A DNA stretch of 64,000 bases from Propionivibrio limicola (GCF_009469695.1 NZ_SSSR01000001.1:124001-188000), one strand, 5' to 3'; positions 8,605-18,825 are shown, counted from the stretch's first letter. A program made the numbers and translations. Notes: generated from the sequence alone by a model not told the origin.

Positions 8605-10002
8605 CTAGCGCCCGCTCGGCAGCGTCAGCAGCGACTCGTGCTCCCACGGCGTGCCGTCGTTGATCGCCCGTTCGACCTCGGCCATCCGGGCCGGGCGTTC
8701 TTCCGGCGCGTAGAACGACAACGCCTCCTCGGCCTTGAGCACACTTCCCGGCGGCAGCTCACGGATGCGCGCCGCTTCGGCGCTGAGGATGATCGTATGC
8801 GAACCGATATCGCGCTCCCAGCCACCGATACGCGCCATCTCGTTGGTACGCCGCAGGCTTGAGTTCAAACGCATCAGCCGCTCCTCCGCGCTCTTGCGCA
8901 AAACGACTTCCTTGCGCAGACGGTAAAGCATCACCCCCATCGCCGACACGATGGCCAGCGCGGCGAGAATCCCCCACAGCAGCCCCCAAACGATGCGGCG
9001 CATGCGATTCTCGCTCGCCCCCACATCCGGGTCGTAAATAAATCCGTCGAGCCGCGCATCGCTCGCCGCCATGCCGGTTTCCTTGAAGGCATCAACCATG
9101 CTCTGCCAGCGCCAGCGGTTCATGTGCCCGATTTCGACCATGGCCGGCAAGACCAGCGACCGCATGGCCTCGGCCTCGAACTGCAAATGCTCGCGCGTCT
9201 TCGGGACACGGTACTTGTCGAGCAGCAGGTCGATCACTTCGTCCGGATGCTCCATGGCGTAGTTCCAGCCGCGCAGCGTGGCGGCACGGAACATTTTTAC
9301 GCGTTCCGGGTGCTGACGCAGCTCATCCTCCGACGTGAAGAGGATGTCGCCGTAGTAGTCGATGCCGTAATGACTCGGATTGATGACGTTATATTCGATG
9401 CCGAGCTGACGCAGGACGAACGGTTCGTTGGTGAGATAGGAATTGAACGCATCGACCTTGCCCGCAACAAGATCCTTGATGTCGTAGCTGGTCGGCTGGA
9501 TATTGACCGTTTCCGGCTTGACGCCTTCGTGCAGCAGCATGGCGTAAAAATCCGAGTCATGCCGACCGCGCATGAGCATGACTTTCTTGCCGACCAGATC
9601 ATGCGGCGTGCGGATTCCGGAATCGGCCCGCGTCACCAGCACCGACGGCGAATGCTGGAAGATCGCCGCCAGCGCGACCAGCGGCTGTCCGCGCAAGCGC
9701 TCGTACAGCACCTCGCTGTTGGCGGCGCCATATTGCGCCCGGCCGGAGAGCACTTCATCGACCGGCAGCTTGCCGGGGCCACCCTCGAGCAAGCGCACAT
9801 CAAGCCCGGCTTCCTGGTAGAAGCCCTTTTCGAGCGCCACGTAATAGCCTGCAAACTGGAACTGGTGCATCCAGCGCAGTTGCACGTTGACCGTTTCGGA
9901 TGCATTGGACTCGGCGCGACTGGCCCATGCCCCGAACAGGCCGGACAGCGCGAACAACACGGAAAGCAGGCGGATCAGCGTCAGTTTCAAGGCCGGGCTC
10001 AC
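8605..10002 (-). CDS. NMT1/SsuA-like periplasmic sensor - TM - PAS half of the interrupted diguanylate cyclase
   Basis: A 465-residue product. An N-terminal signal or anchor helix (about residues 7-26) is followed by an NMT1/SsuA-like substrate-binding domain (V-N-V-Q-L-R-W-M-H-Q-F-Q-F-A-G-Y-Y-V-A at about 38-56), typical of proteins that bind thiamine-pyrimidine-like or sulfonate ligands. A transmembrane helix at about 340-362, a short coiled coil and a PAS domain follow. The PAS domain stops in its final strand at L-P-S-G-R-TAG. The next codons in the same frame finish that domain, where a Trp (TGG) is expected in place of TAG. Together the halves make a one-pass periplasmic-sensing diguanylate cyclase of about 870 residues. 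The start is a GTG without a clear ribosome-binding site. Confidence 0.8.
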   Translation of the reverse strand: MSPALKLTLIRLLSVLFALSGLFGAWASRAESNASETVNVQLRWMHQFQFAGYYVALEKGFYQEAGLDVRLLEGGPGKLPVDEVLSGRAQYGAANSEVLYERLRGQPLVALAAIFQHSPSVLVTRADSGIRTPHDLVGKKVMLMRGRHDSDFYAMLLHEGVKPETVNIQPTSYDIKDLVAGKVDAFNSYLTNEPFVLRQLGIEYNVINPSHYGIDYYGDILFTSEDELRQHPERVKMFRAATLRGWNYAMEHPDEVIDLLLDKYRVPKTREHLQFEAEAMRSLVLPAMVEIGHMNRWRWQSMVDAFKETGMAASDARLDGFIYDPDVGASENRMRRIVWGLLWGILAALAIVSAMGVMLYRLRKEVVLRKSAEERLMRLNSSLRRTNEMARIGGWERDIGSHTIILSAEAARIRELPPGSVLKAEEALSFYAPEERPARMAEVERAINDGTPWEHESLLTLPSGR

Positions 10003-10130
10003 AAAAGGTTGAAGACGAACAACCCACGAAGGACGCTGAACGTTTGAACAGCGGCTTGCCGATTATGCCACTTGCCCAACAGCCGTGTGTTTTCTGATCG
10101 CTTTTGCGCTTGGCAAGACAAAGACGTATT

Positions 10131-10246
10131 CACCACCAAGGCACCAAGAACACAAAGTTTCACCAAGAAAACCCTCGAAAGGCTGTTGCCTGTCTTGTTT
10201 CTTTTCTTGGTGCGATCTTGGTGCCCTTGGTGACTTGGTGGTTCGC
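10131..10246. repeat. dispersed palindromic intergenic repeat (CACCAAG family)
   Basis: Two inverted arms built from caccaag/cttggtg words lie between draG and the sensor gene. The left arm reads caccaccaaggcaccaagaa and onward; the right arm ends in cttggtgacttggtggttcg. The same element recurs at 23553-23659. It can fold into a long imperfect hairpin and carries no credible gene. It may act as a terminator for both flanking units. Confidence 0.75.
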
Positions 10247-10252
10247 TTTTTT

Positions 10253-11164
10253 CTATCCTCTGGCACACGCAAGGGCAACAAGTTCGCGCGCCTGCGCCCG
10301 ACACGCCTTGCAGGTCGCCGGTTCGAGCGCTTTCAGCCAGCGCTTGGGGATGGCGTCGTAGCCGTAGAGCGCGCCGCCGAGCATGCCGGCGATGGCGCCG
10401 GTGGTATCGGCATCGCCGCCGCGGTTGGTCACGTCGATCAGGTAGTGCTCGAAGGTATCGGTATCGACCAGTCCCTGCAGGACGACGTGCAGGGTGTGGA
10501 CGATCCAGCCGCTCGGGTTTTCCTGCCGTTTGCTGCGGTAGGAAAACTCGGGGAATGCCTGCAGCAACGGCTCGATGCGTTGGCGATAAACCGAGCGCAA
10601 CGGAAGGCCGAGTAAAAAATCCTGCACCGCGAAGGTGAGAAAGTCGCAGGCGCCGTCGGACACCGGGTTGTTGTGCGTCGCATGCGCCTGCGCGCGCACC
10701 GCCTGCCGGACGACCTCGGGCGATTTCCCAAGCGTCGCCAGCGCAACCGGCAGGACGCGCATCGCGGCACCGTTGCCGGCATCGTATTCGGACGGCGCGG
10801 CCTCCGGATTGCCCGTACGCCGGAAGGAAATCAGGTTGCGCCGCACGGTGTTGCCGATATCGACCGGCTTGCTGCGCATCCAGCCGTCGAAGGCATGGGC
10901 GCAGGAAAGCGGCACGACCTCGCCACCGTCAGACAGAATCGCCGCGCCCAGCGCCAGCGACATCGTCGTGTCGTCGGTCACTTTCCCCGGCTTGAGATTG
11001 AGCCAGCCGCCACCGCAGATGTCGCGATGCTCGCCGTACTTGGCCGCAATCTCGTGCGGCGTCATGAACTCGACCGTGGCGCCGAGCGCGTCGCCGATGG
11101 CCAAGCCAAGGTAGGCGGCTTCGGCGCGGGAGGTCAGTTCCGTGAGCGAAGAATTCACACTCAT
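10253..11164 (-). CDS. draG: ADP-ribosyl-[dinitrogen reductase] glycohydrolase DraG
   Basis: A 303-residue ADP-ribosylglycohydrolase. It has the family metal-binding motifs G-D-A-L-G-A-T (about residues 24-30), T-D-D-T-T-M (about 63-68) and a C-terminal G-G-D-A-D-T-T-G-A-I-A-G. These coordinate two divalent metals in DraG. It removes ADP-ribose from dinitrogenase reductase (NifH) and so restores nitrogenase activity after ammonium or energy shock. It is the last gene of the nifB-led operon, 29 bp after a ferredoxin gene. The partner transferase gene draT is not in this window. A general ADP-ribosylglycohydrolase is the alternative, but the nif context favours DraG. Confidence 0.9.
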   Translation of the reverse strand: MSVNSSLTELTSRAEAAYLGLAIGDALGATVEFMTPHEIAAKYGEHRDICGGGWLNLKPGKVTDDTTMSLALGAAILSDGGEVVPLSCAHAFDGWMRSKPVDIGNTVRRNLISFRRTGNPEAAPSEYDAGNGAAMRVLPVALATLGKSPEVVRQAVRAQAHATHNNPVSDGACDFLTFAVQDFLLGLPLRSVYRQRIEPLLQAFPEFSYRSKRQENPSGWIVHTLHVVLQGLVDTDTFEHYLIDVTNRGGDADTTGAIAGMLGGALYGYDAIPKRWLKALEPATCKACRAQARELVALACARG

Positions 11165-11193
11165 GCCTTATCGATGTAAATGGCCGGACGCCA

Positions 11194-12775
<1,582 letters not shown>

Positions 12776-12784
12776 CGTCCGCTC

Positions 12785-13063
12785 CTAACGCGCCGAGATT
12801 TCGGCCTGCACTGCTGCCCAGCGCTCGGGCGGGATGCCGGTCAGCGAGCCGGGAGGGTTCATTTCCTCGCCAGCCGAGTTGAGGATAGCGCCCTCGACCG
12901 GACAGATCGACGCGCACTGTGGGTCGTCGAACTCGCCGGCGCACTCGTTGCACTTGTCGGCGTCAATCAAATAATGCGGCTTGGCCGCAAAAATCGCCTT
13001 GCTCGGGCAAAGCGGCTCGCACGCCGAGCAATTCACGCAACTGTCGATAATCTCAAGGGCCAT
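12785..13063 (-). CDS. fdxN: NifB-associated ferredoxin (2[4Fe-4S], FdxN-like)
   Basis: A 92-residue ferredoxin with the C-x2-C-x2-C-x3-C first cluster motif (C-V-N-C-S-A-C-E-P-L-C-P). The second motif is longer (C-N-E-C-A-G-E-F-D-D-P-Q-C-A-S-I-C-P), with the 8-residue spacer seen in nif-type FdxN/FdxB proteins. It lies 33 bp after nifB, the usual place of fdxN, whose product supplies electrons for NifB-dependent FeMo-cofactor precursor assembly. ATG 13063 is chosen; the frame is open six codons further to a TTG. Confidence 0.9.
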   Translation of the reverse strand: MALEIIDSCVNCSACEPLCPSKAIFAAKPHYLIDADKCNECAGEFDDPQCASICPVEGAILNSAGEEMNPPGSLTGIPPERWAAVQAEISAR

Positions 13064-13096
13064 GACCTGTTTTCTCCACAATTTCCCTGTCGGGAC

Positions 13097-14617
13097 TCAC
13101 GCCCGCCGTTCGCCTTGCCCTACGCCGCCCAGCTTGCCGGCCTCCAGCAGGCTGCGCCAGACGGCCATCACCGCTTCTTCGACCGGCTCCATCGCGTGTT
13201 CGACGTTCGGGCAGATACCCGCCGCCTCCAGCGCGCCCCACGGCTCGATGCCGATCCGTGAGCACAGCACGACTTCGCAGCCTTCAAGCGCCCGGATGAT
13301 GCGGTCGATACGCGACTCACCGTCGCCACACGTCTCGCTACCGCCGCAGTACTTGTCGGTCTTGCGATGGCCGATCAGCTTGACGCCCGCTTCGGTCGCT
13401 TCATAGACGAGGAATTCGCGCGCGTAACCGAAATGCTCGTTCACCACGCCGGAGCCCTTGGTCGCCACGGCCATCAGCACCGGACGGCCCTGCGGCTTGC
13501 GTGCCGGACGGTGAAAGGTAACCACCTGCGTCGTTGGTGCCGGCGCGTGCGCCCGCGCCCGTTTCGCTTCGAGTTCGGCATTCGCCTTTTCGCGGAACGC
13601 CTGCCGGCGCGCCAACGCGGCTTCGTGGTCAATTTCCATGGCTTCGACCTTCTCCATGGTGAATTCGGCGCCGCGGTCCTCGCCGAGCATGCCGACCGCG
13701 TCGGCCCGGCACTGGCGGCAGTGGCGCATCATGTTCATGTTGCCTTCGCAGGCATCCTGCAAGGCTTTCAGCTCATCAGCCGTCGGGCTGCGCTGGCCCA
13801 TGAGACCGAAGAAGGTGCCATGTTCGGGCTCGGCGATCAGCGGCATCACGTTATGCAGGAAGGCGCCCTTGGCCTTGACGATGCGCGAGACTTCCTTGAG
13901 ATGCTCGTCGTTGACGCCGGGGATCATCACCGAATTGACCTTGACCAGAATGCCGCGCGCCACCAGCATCTCCAGGCCCTTCTGCTGCTGCTCGATGAGG
14001 ATCGCCGCCGCCTCGCGGCCACGCACGCGCTGGTTCTTCCAGAAGATCCACGGATAAATCTTGGCGCCGATGTCGGGATCGACACAATTGATGGTGATCG
14101 TCACGTGCTCGATGTTGTGCCTGGCGAGTTCGTCCACGCACTCGGGCAGCGCCAGACCGTTCGTCGACACGCAGAGCTTGATGTCCGGCGCCTTCTCGGC
14201 CAGCTGGCGGAAGGTGGCGAAAGTGCGCTGCGGGTTGGCCAGAGGATCGCCCGGGCCGGCGATGCCGAGCACCGACATTTGCGGGATGTGCGCGGCCACG
14301 GCCAGCGTCTTTTTCACCGCCTGCTCGGGCGTCAGCACTTCCGACACGACGCCGGGACGCGACTCGTTGGCGCAATCGTATTTGCGATTGCAGTAGTTGC
14401 ACTGAATGTTGCATGCCGGCGCCACGGCCGCATGCATGCGCGCAAAGTAGTGGTGTGCGTCTTCCGAATAGCAGGGATGGTCCTGCACTTTGGCACGCAC
14501 CTCGTCGGACAAGCCGTTCATCTGCGAGGCCGTCGACCCGCAACTGCCCGCGCCGCATCCGCCGCCTGCAGGGGCAAAGGCCGGCGAAACCGTTTGTTCT
14601 GTCGTTTGAAGGCTCAC
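13097..14617 (-). CDS. nifB: nitrogenase cofactor biosynthesis protein NifB
   Basis: A 506-residue radical-SAM enzyme that builds NifB-co, the 8Fe-9S-C core of the nitrogenase cofactor, in the cytoplasm. The radical-SAM motif C-N-I-Q-C-N-Y-C is present, along with an H-P-C-Y-S segment near the N-terminus and a later C-R-Q-C-R-A-D-A-V-G motif used for K-cluster binding. The C-terminal 110 residues form a NifX/NafY-like domain (G-V-V-N-E-H-F-G). The GTG at 14617 is chosen because GGAGA lies 6 nt upstream; an open frame to 14740 would overlap the promoter. A sigma-54 promoter and two NifA sites precede it, and it heads a five-gene operon. Confidence 0.96.
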   Translation of the reverse strand: MSLQTTEQTVSPAFAPAGGGCGAGSCGSTASQMNGLSDEVRAKVQDHPCYSEDAHHYFARMHAAVAPACNIQCNYCNRKYDCANESRPGVVSEVLTPEQAVKKTLAVAAHIPQMSVLGIAGPGDPLANPQRTFATFRQLAEKAPDIKLCVSTNGLALPECVDELARHNIEHVTITINCVDPDIGAKIYPWIFWKNQRVRGREAAAILIEQQQKGLEMLVARGILVKVNSVMIPGVNDEHLKEVSRIVKAKGAFLHNVMPLIAEPEHGTFFGLMGQRSPTADELKALQDACEGNMNMMRHCRQCRADAVGMLGEDRGAEFTMEKVEAMEIDHEAALARRQAFREKANAELEAKRARAHAPAPTTQVVTFHRPARKPQGRPVLMAVATKGSGVVNEHFGYAREFLVYEATEAGVKLIGHRKTDKYCGGSETCGDGESRIDRIIRALEGCEVVLCSRIGIEPWGALEAAGICPNVEHAMEPVEEAVMAVWRSLLEAGKLGGVGQGERRA

Positions 14618-14651
14618 GTCGTTCTCCGCGAAGTCTGTTCGACCTTCTAGG

Positions 14652-14667
14652 AGCAATGGCTGTGCCA
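14652..14667 (-). promoter_or_regulatory. sigma-54 (RpoN) -24/-12 promoter of nifB
   Basis: Read on the minus strand: TGGCAC-N5-TTGCT. GG and GC are separated by exactly 10 bases, matching the RpoN consensus. It ends about 35 nt before the nifB GTG, a suitable leader length. Confidence 0.92.
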
Positions 14668-14723
14668 CACCAACGACAAGAAACAATGCCTTGTTTTTAA
14701 ACAAACTATTATCAACAGGCGTT

Positions 14724-14777
14724 TGTCGCGTTACGAACAAGACAATGACAACGCGACGACCTGTGATAAAAACGACA
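14724..14777 (-). promoter_or_regulatory. two NifA upstream activator sites (TGT-N10-ACA)
   Basis: Two exact TGT-N10-ACA motifs lie at 14724-14739 and 14762-14777, about 57 and 95 bp upstream of the nifB -24 element, with centres 38 bp apart. NifA hexamers bound here would contact RpoN polymerase by looping. The distal site is only 32 bp from the divergent gene's ATG. Confidence 0.9.
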
Positions 14778-14808
14778 GCCCATCCATCGCCCGCAGCAAC
14801 CTACCGAC

Positions 14809-16550
14809 ATGACCACCGCCCGCTTTTCCCTGGACACCGTTCGCACCCTCGCCAACGAAAAAACCTTCGCCCGCGGCATGGCCTATTTTCATGAAGGCGC
14901 CGTCGGCGTGATCGACGAGGATGGCCACACAATCAGCGCCACCTCAACGGCACATACCCCTATCGCGTCGAACTCACCGCCAGCGACGACGAACTCGATT
15001 ACGACTGCACCTGCCCGGTCGGACAGGACGGTGAGTTCTGCAAACACGCCGTCGCGCTGGCGCTGGCCTGGCTCGAAAACAGCGGCGAGGAAGTCTTCCA
15101 CGACGGCGAGCCGGAAAAACCGAAGAAAAAACGCGCCACCAAGGCCGACACGCTCCGCGACTACCTCGAAACGCTCTCCGAAAGCGAATTGCGCGAGGTT
15201 CTGATTGATGCAGCGGACCGCGACCGGAATCTGCGCGACCGCCTGCTGTTTGCCGCCAAGGGCCGCGACAGCCGAGGCATTGCCGACCTGAGCGGACTCA
15301 TCAACCAAGCCACGAAAATCGAGGGTTTCCTCGCCTGGGACGAGGCATGGAAGTACGAAGAACGCCTCAACGACTTGGCCACGATGCTCGAAAAACGCAT
15401 CGACAGCAGCGACGCCCAACTCGTCGAACTGATCGAACAGGCCATCACCCAGGCAGAATCGGCCCTCGAACACATCGACGACTCGAATGGCGACGTGTAT
15501 CCCGCTATCCAAGGGCTGCGGGAGGTTCATCAACTCGCCTGTACCCGCCTCCACCCGGACCCGGTCGACCTGGCCGAGCGGTTGTTCCACTACCAGATGG
15601 AGGGAGACTGGGACACTTTCCATACCATCCTGCCGGCCTACGAATCGGCGCTCGGTGCGCAGGGGCTGGCGCGCTACCAGGAACTGATTGAAGCGGAATA
15701 CGACGAACTACCGATCCTCACGGCCAAAGACGCCAATAAATCGTGGAACTCGCGCCGCAATCGTCTCGAAGCCGCGCTGACCGCCTTGGCCAAACAGCGC
15801 GGCGACATCGACGCCATCGTCGCCATCAAATCGCGCGACCTGTCGTCGCCCATGCAGCATCTCGAAATTGCCCAACTGCTCGCCGAACACCAGCGCTTCG
15901 ACGAAGCCCTGACCTGGGCCAACGACGGCATCGCCGCTTTTCCGGAGAACAACCGCACCGACGATCTACTCACCTTCTGCATCGACGAACACCTGCGACG
16001 CGGCAACGCCGACGACGTCGAACGACTGGCCTGGCAACGCTTCGAACACCGCCCCAACCAGGAGGCGTTCGCCTTGCTGCTCAAGACCGCAACACACATC
16101 GGTCGCCACGACGATATGCGCCAAAAAGCGCTGGCGTTCCTCGAAGCCCGCGTCGCCGCCGAAGAATCCTCAGGGGAAAAGCCGAGCGTCTGGTCACCCT
16201 GTACCCGCAACACCCTCGTCGAAATCCATCTCACCGAGGGCAACGGCGAAGCAATGTGGGCGACGCTCAAGGGCGGACGAACCAGCAAAAACCTTTGGGA
16301 ACGCTGCGCCGCCATGCGCGGCAAAACCCACCCGGACGACGCCATCGCCCTCTATTTCAAGATGCTGCCAATGGCCATCGAGGAAGGCACGCGCAACGCC
16401 CGCTACGAACAGGCATTCCGACTGGTCCAGTCAATCGGCAAACTGCGCGGACAACAAGGCAAAACGACTGAATTCGCCGCGGAACTCGCCCGCATCCGCC
16501 TTGAATACAAGGCTAAACGTAATTTCATCAAGGCGCTTTCGGTGTTGTAG
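14809..16550 (+). pseudogene. SWIM zinc-finger protein gene, frameshifted
   Basis: The first about 43 codons (M-T-T-A-R-F-S-L-D-T-V-R-T-L-A-N-E...) lie in one frame. The continuing homologous text lies in another frame from about 14943: L-N-G-T-Y-P-Y-R-V-E-L, then the SWIM motif C-T-C-P-V-G-Q-D-G-E-F-C-K-H (CxC...CxH), then a long helical, TPR-like region to 16550. The jump equals one missing base between about 14930 and 14943. No slippery heptamer is visible there, so programmed frameshifting is unlikely. The intact protein would have about 580 residues. SWIM domains bind zinc and often DNA or proteins; the function of this family is unknown. The gene is divergent from nifB. Either real decay or a sequencing indel is possible. 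Confidence 0.75.
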
Positions 16551-16568
16551 GCGAGGCGGCAGAACTTC

Positions 16569-16605
16569 GGAGGGCGTCGCGTAGCCCTGTTTCGCGACGC
16601 CCTCC
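16569..16605. terminator. hairpin between convergent genes
   Basis: A perfect 13-bp inverted repeat (ggagggcgtcgcg / cgcgacgccctcc) with an 11-nt loop lies between the stops of the SWIM gene and mscS. It has no strong U-tract. It probably works as a shared transcript end. Confidence 0.65.
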
Positions 16606-16612
16606 AAGAAAG

Positions 16613-17437
16613 TCATGAAGACTGAGTCACGATGATGTTCTGTGCAGGCATCGGGGCGGGGAAGCCGGCTCCGGCCAGAGACTCTTTGATCATGCGATTC
16701 GTGTCGAAATAGACCTGCCAGTAGTGATCGTTGTGGCAATAAGGGCGAACGACCAGAACGGGCCCCACGAGATTGAACTCCAGTATGGCGACATCGACAA
16801 CGGGTTCCGCCAGCACATTCGGGATAGTGGCCACTTTGTCGCGTAGCAACTGCATGGCCGTTTGGTGATCGGCGGCACCGGACAATTGCGCTTTCAGATC
16901 AACCCGGCGGAAAGGGTTGCTGGAGTAGTTCTGGATGGTATCCGAGAAAATCTTGTTGTTTCCGATGATGGTTTGCACATTGTCTGGCGTGTTGATCGTT
17001 GTCGTGAACAAGCCAAGTTCGGTCACGGTGCCGGTAATACCGCCAATGGTCACAAAATCACCAACCTTGATGGGACGCAGTACGACCATAAACGCGCCCG
17101 CCGCAAAATTGGCCAGCAACCCCGACCACGCCAAACCGATGGCGACGCCTGCGGCAGCAATCAGCGCGGCAAACGTGGTGGTCTGGATGCCGAAATAACC
17201 GAGGATGCCAATCACCAGCAGCACGTTCAAAGTGACCGTGATGATTGACCCCAGATAGCGCAATACGGTGGGATCGACCTTTTGTTTTTCCAGCGAGTTG
17301 CGAACCAGTCTGACCGCAAAGCCGATCAACCAGCGGCCGATGACCCAGAAAAGGATCGCCGCAATGATCTTGACGCCGAAATCGCTCGCATATTGAATCG
17401 CCAGATCCTGGTAACGCGAGAATTGTTGAGCATTCAT
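16613..17437 (-). CDS. mscS: small-conductance mechanosensitive channel (MscS family)
   Basis: A 274-residue MscS protein of canonical E. coli size. It has three transmembrane helices (about residues 20-42, 60-84, 88-112). The third is the pore helix with A-A-A-G-V-A-I-G-L-A-W-S-G-L-L-A-N-F-A-A-G. The beta domain (P-I-K-V-G-D-F-V-T-I-G-G-I-T-G-T-V) and the alpha/beta C-terminal vestibule domain follow. It opens under membrane tension and releases solutes during hypo-osmotic shock. It is transcribed alone, with hairpins on both sides. Confidence 0.93.
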   Translation of the reverse strand: MNAQQFSRYQDLAIQYASDFGVKIIAAILFWVIGRWLIGFAVRLVRNSLEKQKVDPTVLRYLGSIITVTLNVLLVIGILGYFGIQTTTFAALIAAAGVAIGLAWSGLLANFAAGAFMVVLRPIKVGDFVTIGGITGTVTELGLFTTTINTPDNVQTIIGNNKIFSDTIQNYSSNPFRRVDLKAQLSGAADHQTAMQLLRDKVATIPNVLAEPVVDVAILEFNLVGPVLVVRPYCHNDHYWQVYFDTNRMIKESLAGAGFPAPMPAQNIIVTQSS

Positions 17438-17543
17438 CGCCTGTTCTCCTTTGCGCTTGTTATCTTGTGATGGGCAAATGCTGCTGGGTCAATGCAATTC
17501 GATTGGCCGGAAAATTTGCGGACAACACAGTCACACCAATAAT

Positions 17544-17584
17544 TTGGTTCATCGCGCTTTGCCGGAAAAAGCGCGATGAACCAA
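17544..17584 (-). terminator. terminator-like hairpin downstream of the lipoprotein gene
   Basis: A 17-bp perfect stem (17544-17560 with 17568-17584, 7-nt loop) lies 15 bp after the lipoprotein gene's stop. It probably ends that transcript and insulates mscS. Confidence 0.75.
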
Positions 17585-17598
17585 TTTTCATACCTCGC

Positions 17599-17952
17599 TT
17601 ATTTTTTTTCCGGAGCGGTGGCCTCGTTGGCCTTCTTCATCGCCTCTTCGGCGGCGTTTTTCGCTTCGGTAGCCGCCTTGTCGGCAGCCTCCTTGGTTTT
17701 GTCGACCGCTGTGTTGGCGACTTCGCCGACTTTTTCCGCGGCTTCTTTGCCCGCTTCAGTCACGGCCTCGCCGGTCTTTAGTGCCGCTTCCTTGCTGGCT
17801 TCGCCGGCCGCTTTGATCGCTTCAGCCGCTTCTTTTGCGGCAGACTCTGCCGCCGTCGGGGCGGCTACCGCGGGTTCTTCCTTTTTGCCGCAGGCAACGA
17901 TAAACGGCAGACAGATCATGGTGGCGAGCAGGGTTCGGGAAAGAATTCTCAT
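17599..17952 (-). CDS. Ala/Lys/Glu-rich repeat lipoprotein
   Basis: A 117-residue predicted lipoprotein. The signal peptide M-R-I-L-S-R-T-L-L-A-T... ends with the lipobox I-V-A-C. After the Cys the protein is almost entirely Ala, Lys, Glu and Thr in roughly 11-residue periods (A-E-A-I-K-A-A-G-E-A-S, G-E-A-V-T-E-A-G-K-E-A and so on). This predicts a long amphipathic helix, as in LEA-like or apolipoprotein-like proteins. Family members are often stress or envelope proteins, but no function can be assigned. ATG 17952 is chosen because it begins the signal peptide; the frame is open to 17976. Confidence 0.8.
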   Translation of the reverse strand: MRILSRTLLATMICLPFIVACGKKEEPAVAAPTAAESAAKEAAEAIKAAGEASKEAALKTGEAVTEAGKEAAEKVGEVANTAVDKTKEAADKAATEAKNAAEEAMKKANEATAPEKK

Positions 17953-18069
17953 GAGATGGCATCTCCATTCTGACAAATCGGAATTGTTTGGGACTGCGCA
18001 GCATTCATACCGGGAGTGCGATGACGATGCCGACCGTGCAATACGACGACATCGTCTTGCGTGCGGGGG

Positions 18070-18411
18070 TTACTTGGTGCCCTTTGCATCGGCCTGACAC
18101 TTCTTGATGAAGGAGGCTTTGGCTGCGCCGGTCAGAGGTTTCCCATCTTTACCGACAGCTTTTGCTTCGCAATTTGCCCCGGAGGCCGCACCACCCCGGG
18201 CCTCATTTTCACATTTCTTCATAAATGACATTTTGGCGGCCCCAGTCAGAGGCTTGCCATTTTTCCCAATGGCCCTGGCTTCACAATCGGATGCCATAGG
18301 CGCGGATACCGTTGCGGCGGGAGCTGGTTTTGTCGAGGCGGCGGGCGCTTGGGCGAAAGCGGTCGCGGTGACAAACAAGCTGGAGAGTACGACGACAAGT
18401 AGCTTGGACAT
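18070..18411 (-). CDS. PsiF repeat-containing secreted protein
   Basis: A 113-residue protein with a cleavable signal peptide (cut near A-F-A-Q-A) and two PsiF repeats, C-E-A-R-A-I-G-K-N-G-K-P-L-T-G-A-A-K and C-E-A-K-A-V-G-K-D-G-K-P-L-T-G-A-A-K, each ending in K-K-C. The paired cysteines suggest a disulfide per repeat. The E. coli founder, psiF, is phosphate-starvation-inducible; the biochemical role is unknown. The start is fixed by a perfect AAGGAGGT ribosome-binding site 5 nt upstream of ATG 18411. No obvious pho box was recognised. Confidence 0.88.
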   Translation of the reverse strand: MSKLLVVVLSSLFVTATAFAQAPAASTKPAPAATVSAPMASDCEARAIGKNGKPLTGAAKMSFMKKCENEARGGAASGANCEAKAVGKDGKPLTGAAKASFIKKCQADAKGTK

Positions 18412-18687
18412 ACGAAACCTCCTTATTCGTGAGCACTGGCGATAGGCCGATTCCACAAGAGCAAGGCCGGAAAACATGGGGGCACGCCGGAACAAAGGTG
18501 TTGCCTTTGCAACATGTGGCGTCTATGTCACCACAGCTCAAGAATAGCGCCACGAAGAAGAAATACAAGAACCGCAAGTCGGCGACTCTGTGGTGATTTT
18601 TGGTTGTTCGCCTTGTTTCGTGCGATTGCCCTGCTCATCGCCACGCTACGGCTGCCTCAGTGACATAAGCTGTTAAAATCCGCCACC

Positions 18688-18766
18688 GGAGATGGCATTC
18701 CTCCTTTAACCGCCCTTCGGGCTGATGATGCCTACATAGTTCCCTGGCCCCATCGGGAGAATGTAG
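18688..18766 (+). promoter_or_regulatory. fluoride riboswitch (crcB motif) with expression platform
   Basis: Positions 18688-18735 match the fluoride aptamer: GGAGATGG...TTCCTCC, then AACCGCC, a CTTC loop, and GGGCTGATGATGCCTAC. Downstream, ctacat (18732-18737) can pair with atgtag (18761-18766), and TCCC with GGGA, giving an alternative hairpin that shares the aptamer's 3' strand. A -10-like TAAAAT lies at 18674-18679, just before the aptamer. It precedes a CLC-F fluoride exporter, the expected target. Confidence 0.92.
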
Positions 18767-18825
18767 ACGCTCGTCCATTTCTTCTCTGCGTGTCCAGATT
18801 CATTCAACAAACCCGATGGACACGC

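Noticed and set aside
8605-8607. Pyrrolysine or selenocysteine recoding at the interrupting stop
   Set aside because: The codon is TAG in a PAS domain at a position expected to be Trp; there is no SECIS-like element and no pyl gene in the window.
10131-10246. CRISPR-like array of caccaag words
   Set aside because: The words are irregularly spaced, form inverted arms, and lack uniform spacers or cas genes.
10253-11164. A draT gene to partner draG
   Set aside because: No ADP-ribosyltransferase-like protein was found in the window; draT must be elsewhere or absent.
13367-14650. Plus-strand frame opposite nifB (427 codons)
   Set aside because: Antisense shadow of nifB, low-complexity and without recognisable domains.
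14925-14950. Programmed -1 frameshift in the SWIM gene
   Set aside because: No X-XXY-YYZ slippery sequence or clear downstream pseudoknot is seen, so an indel is more likely.
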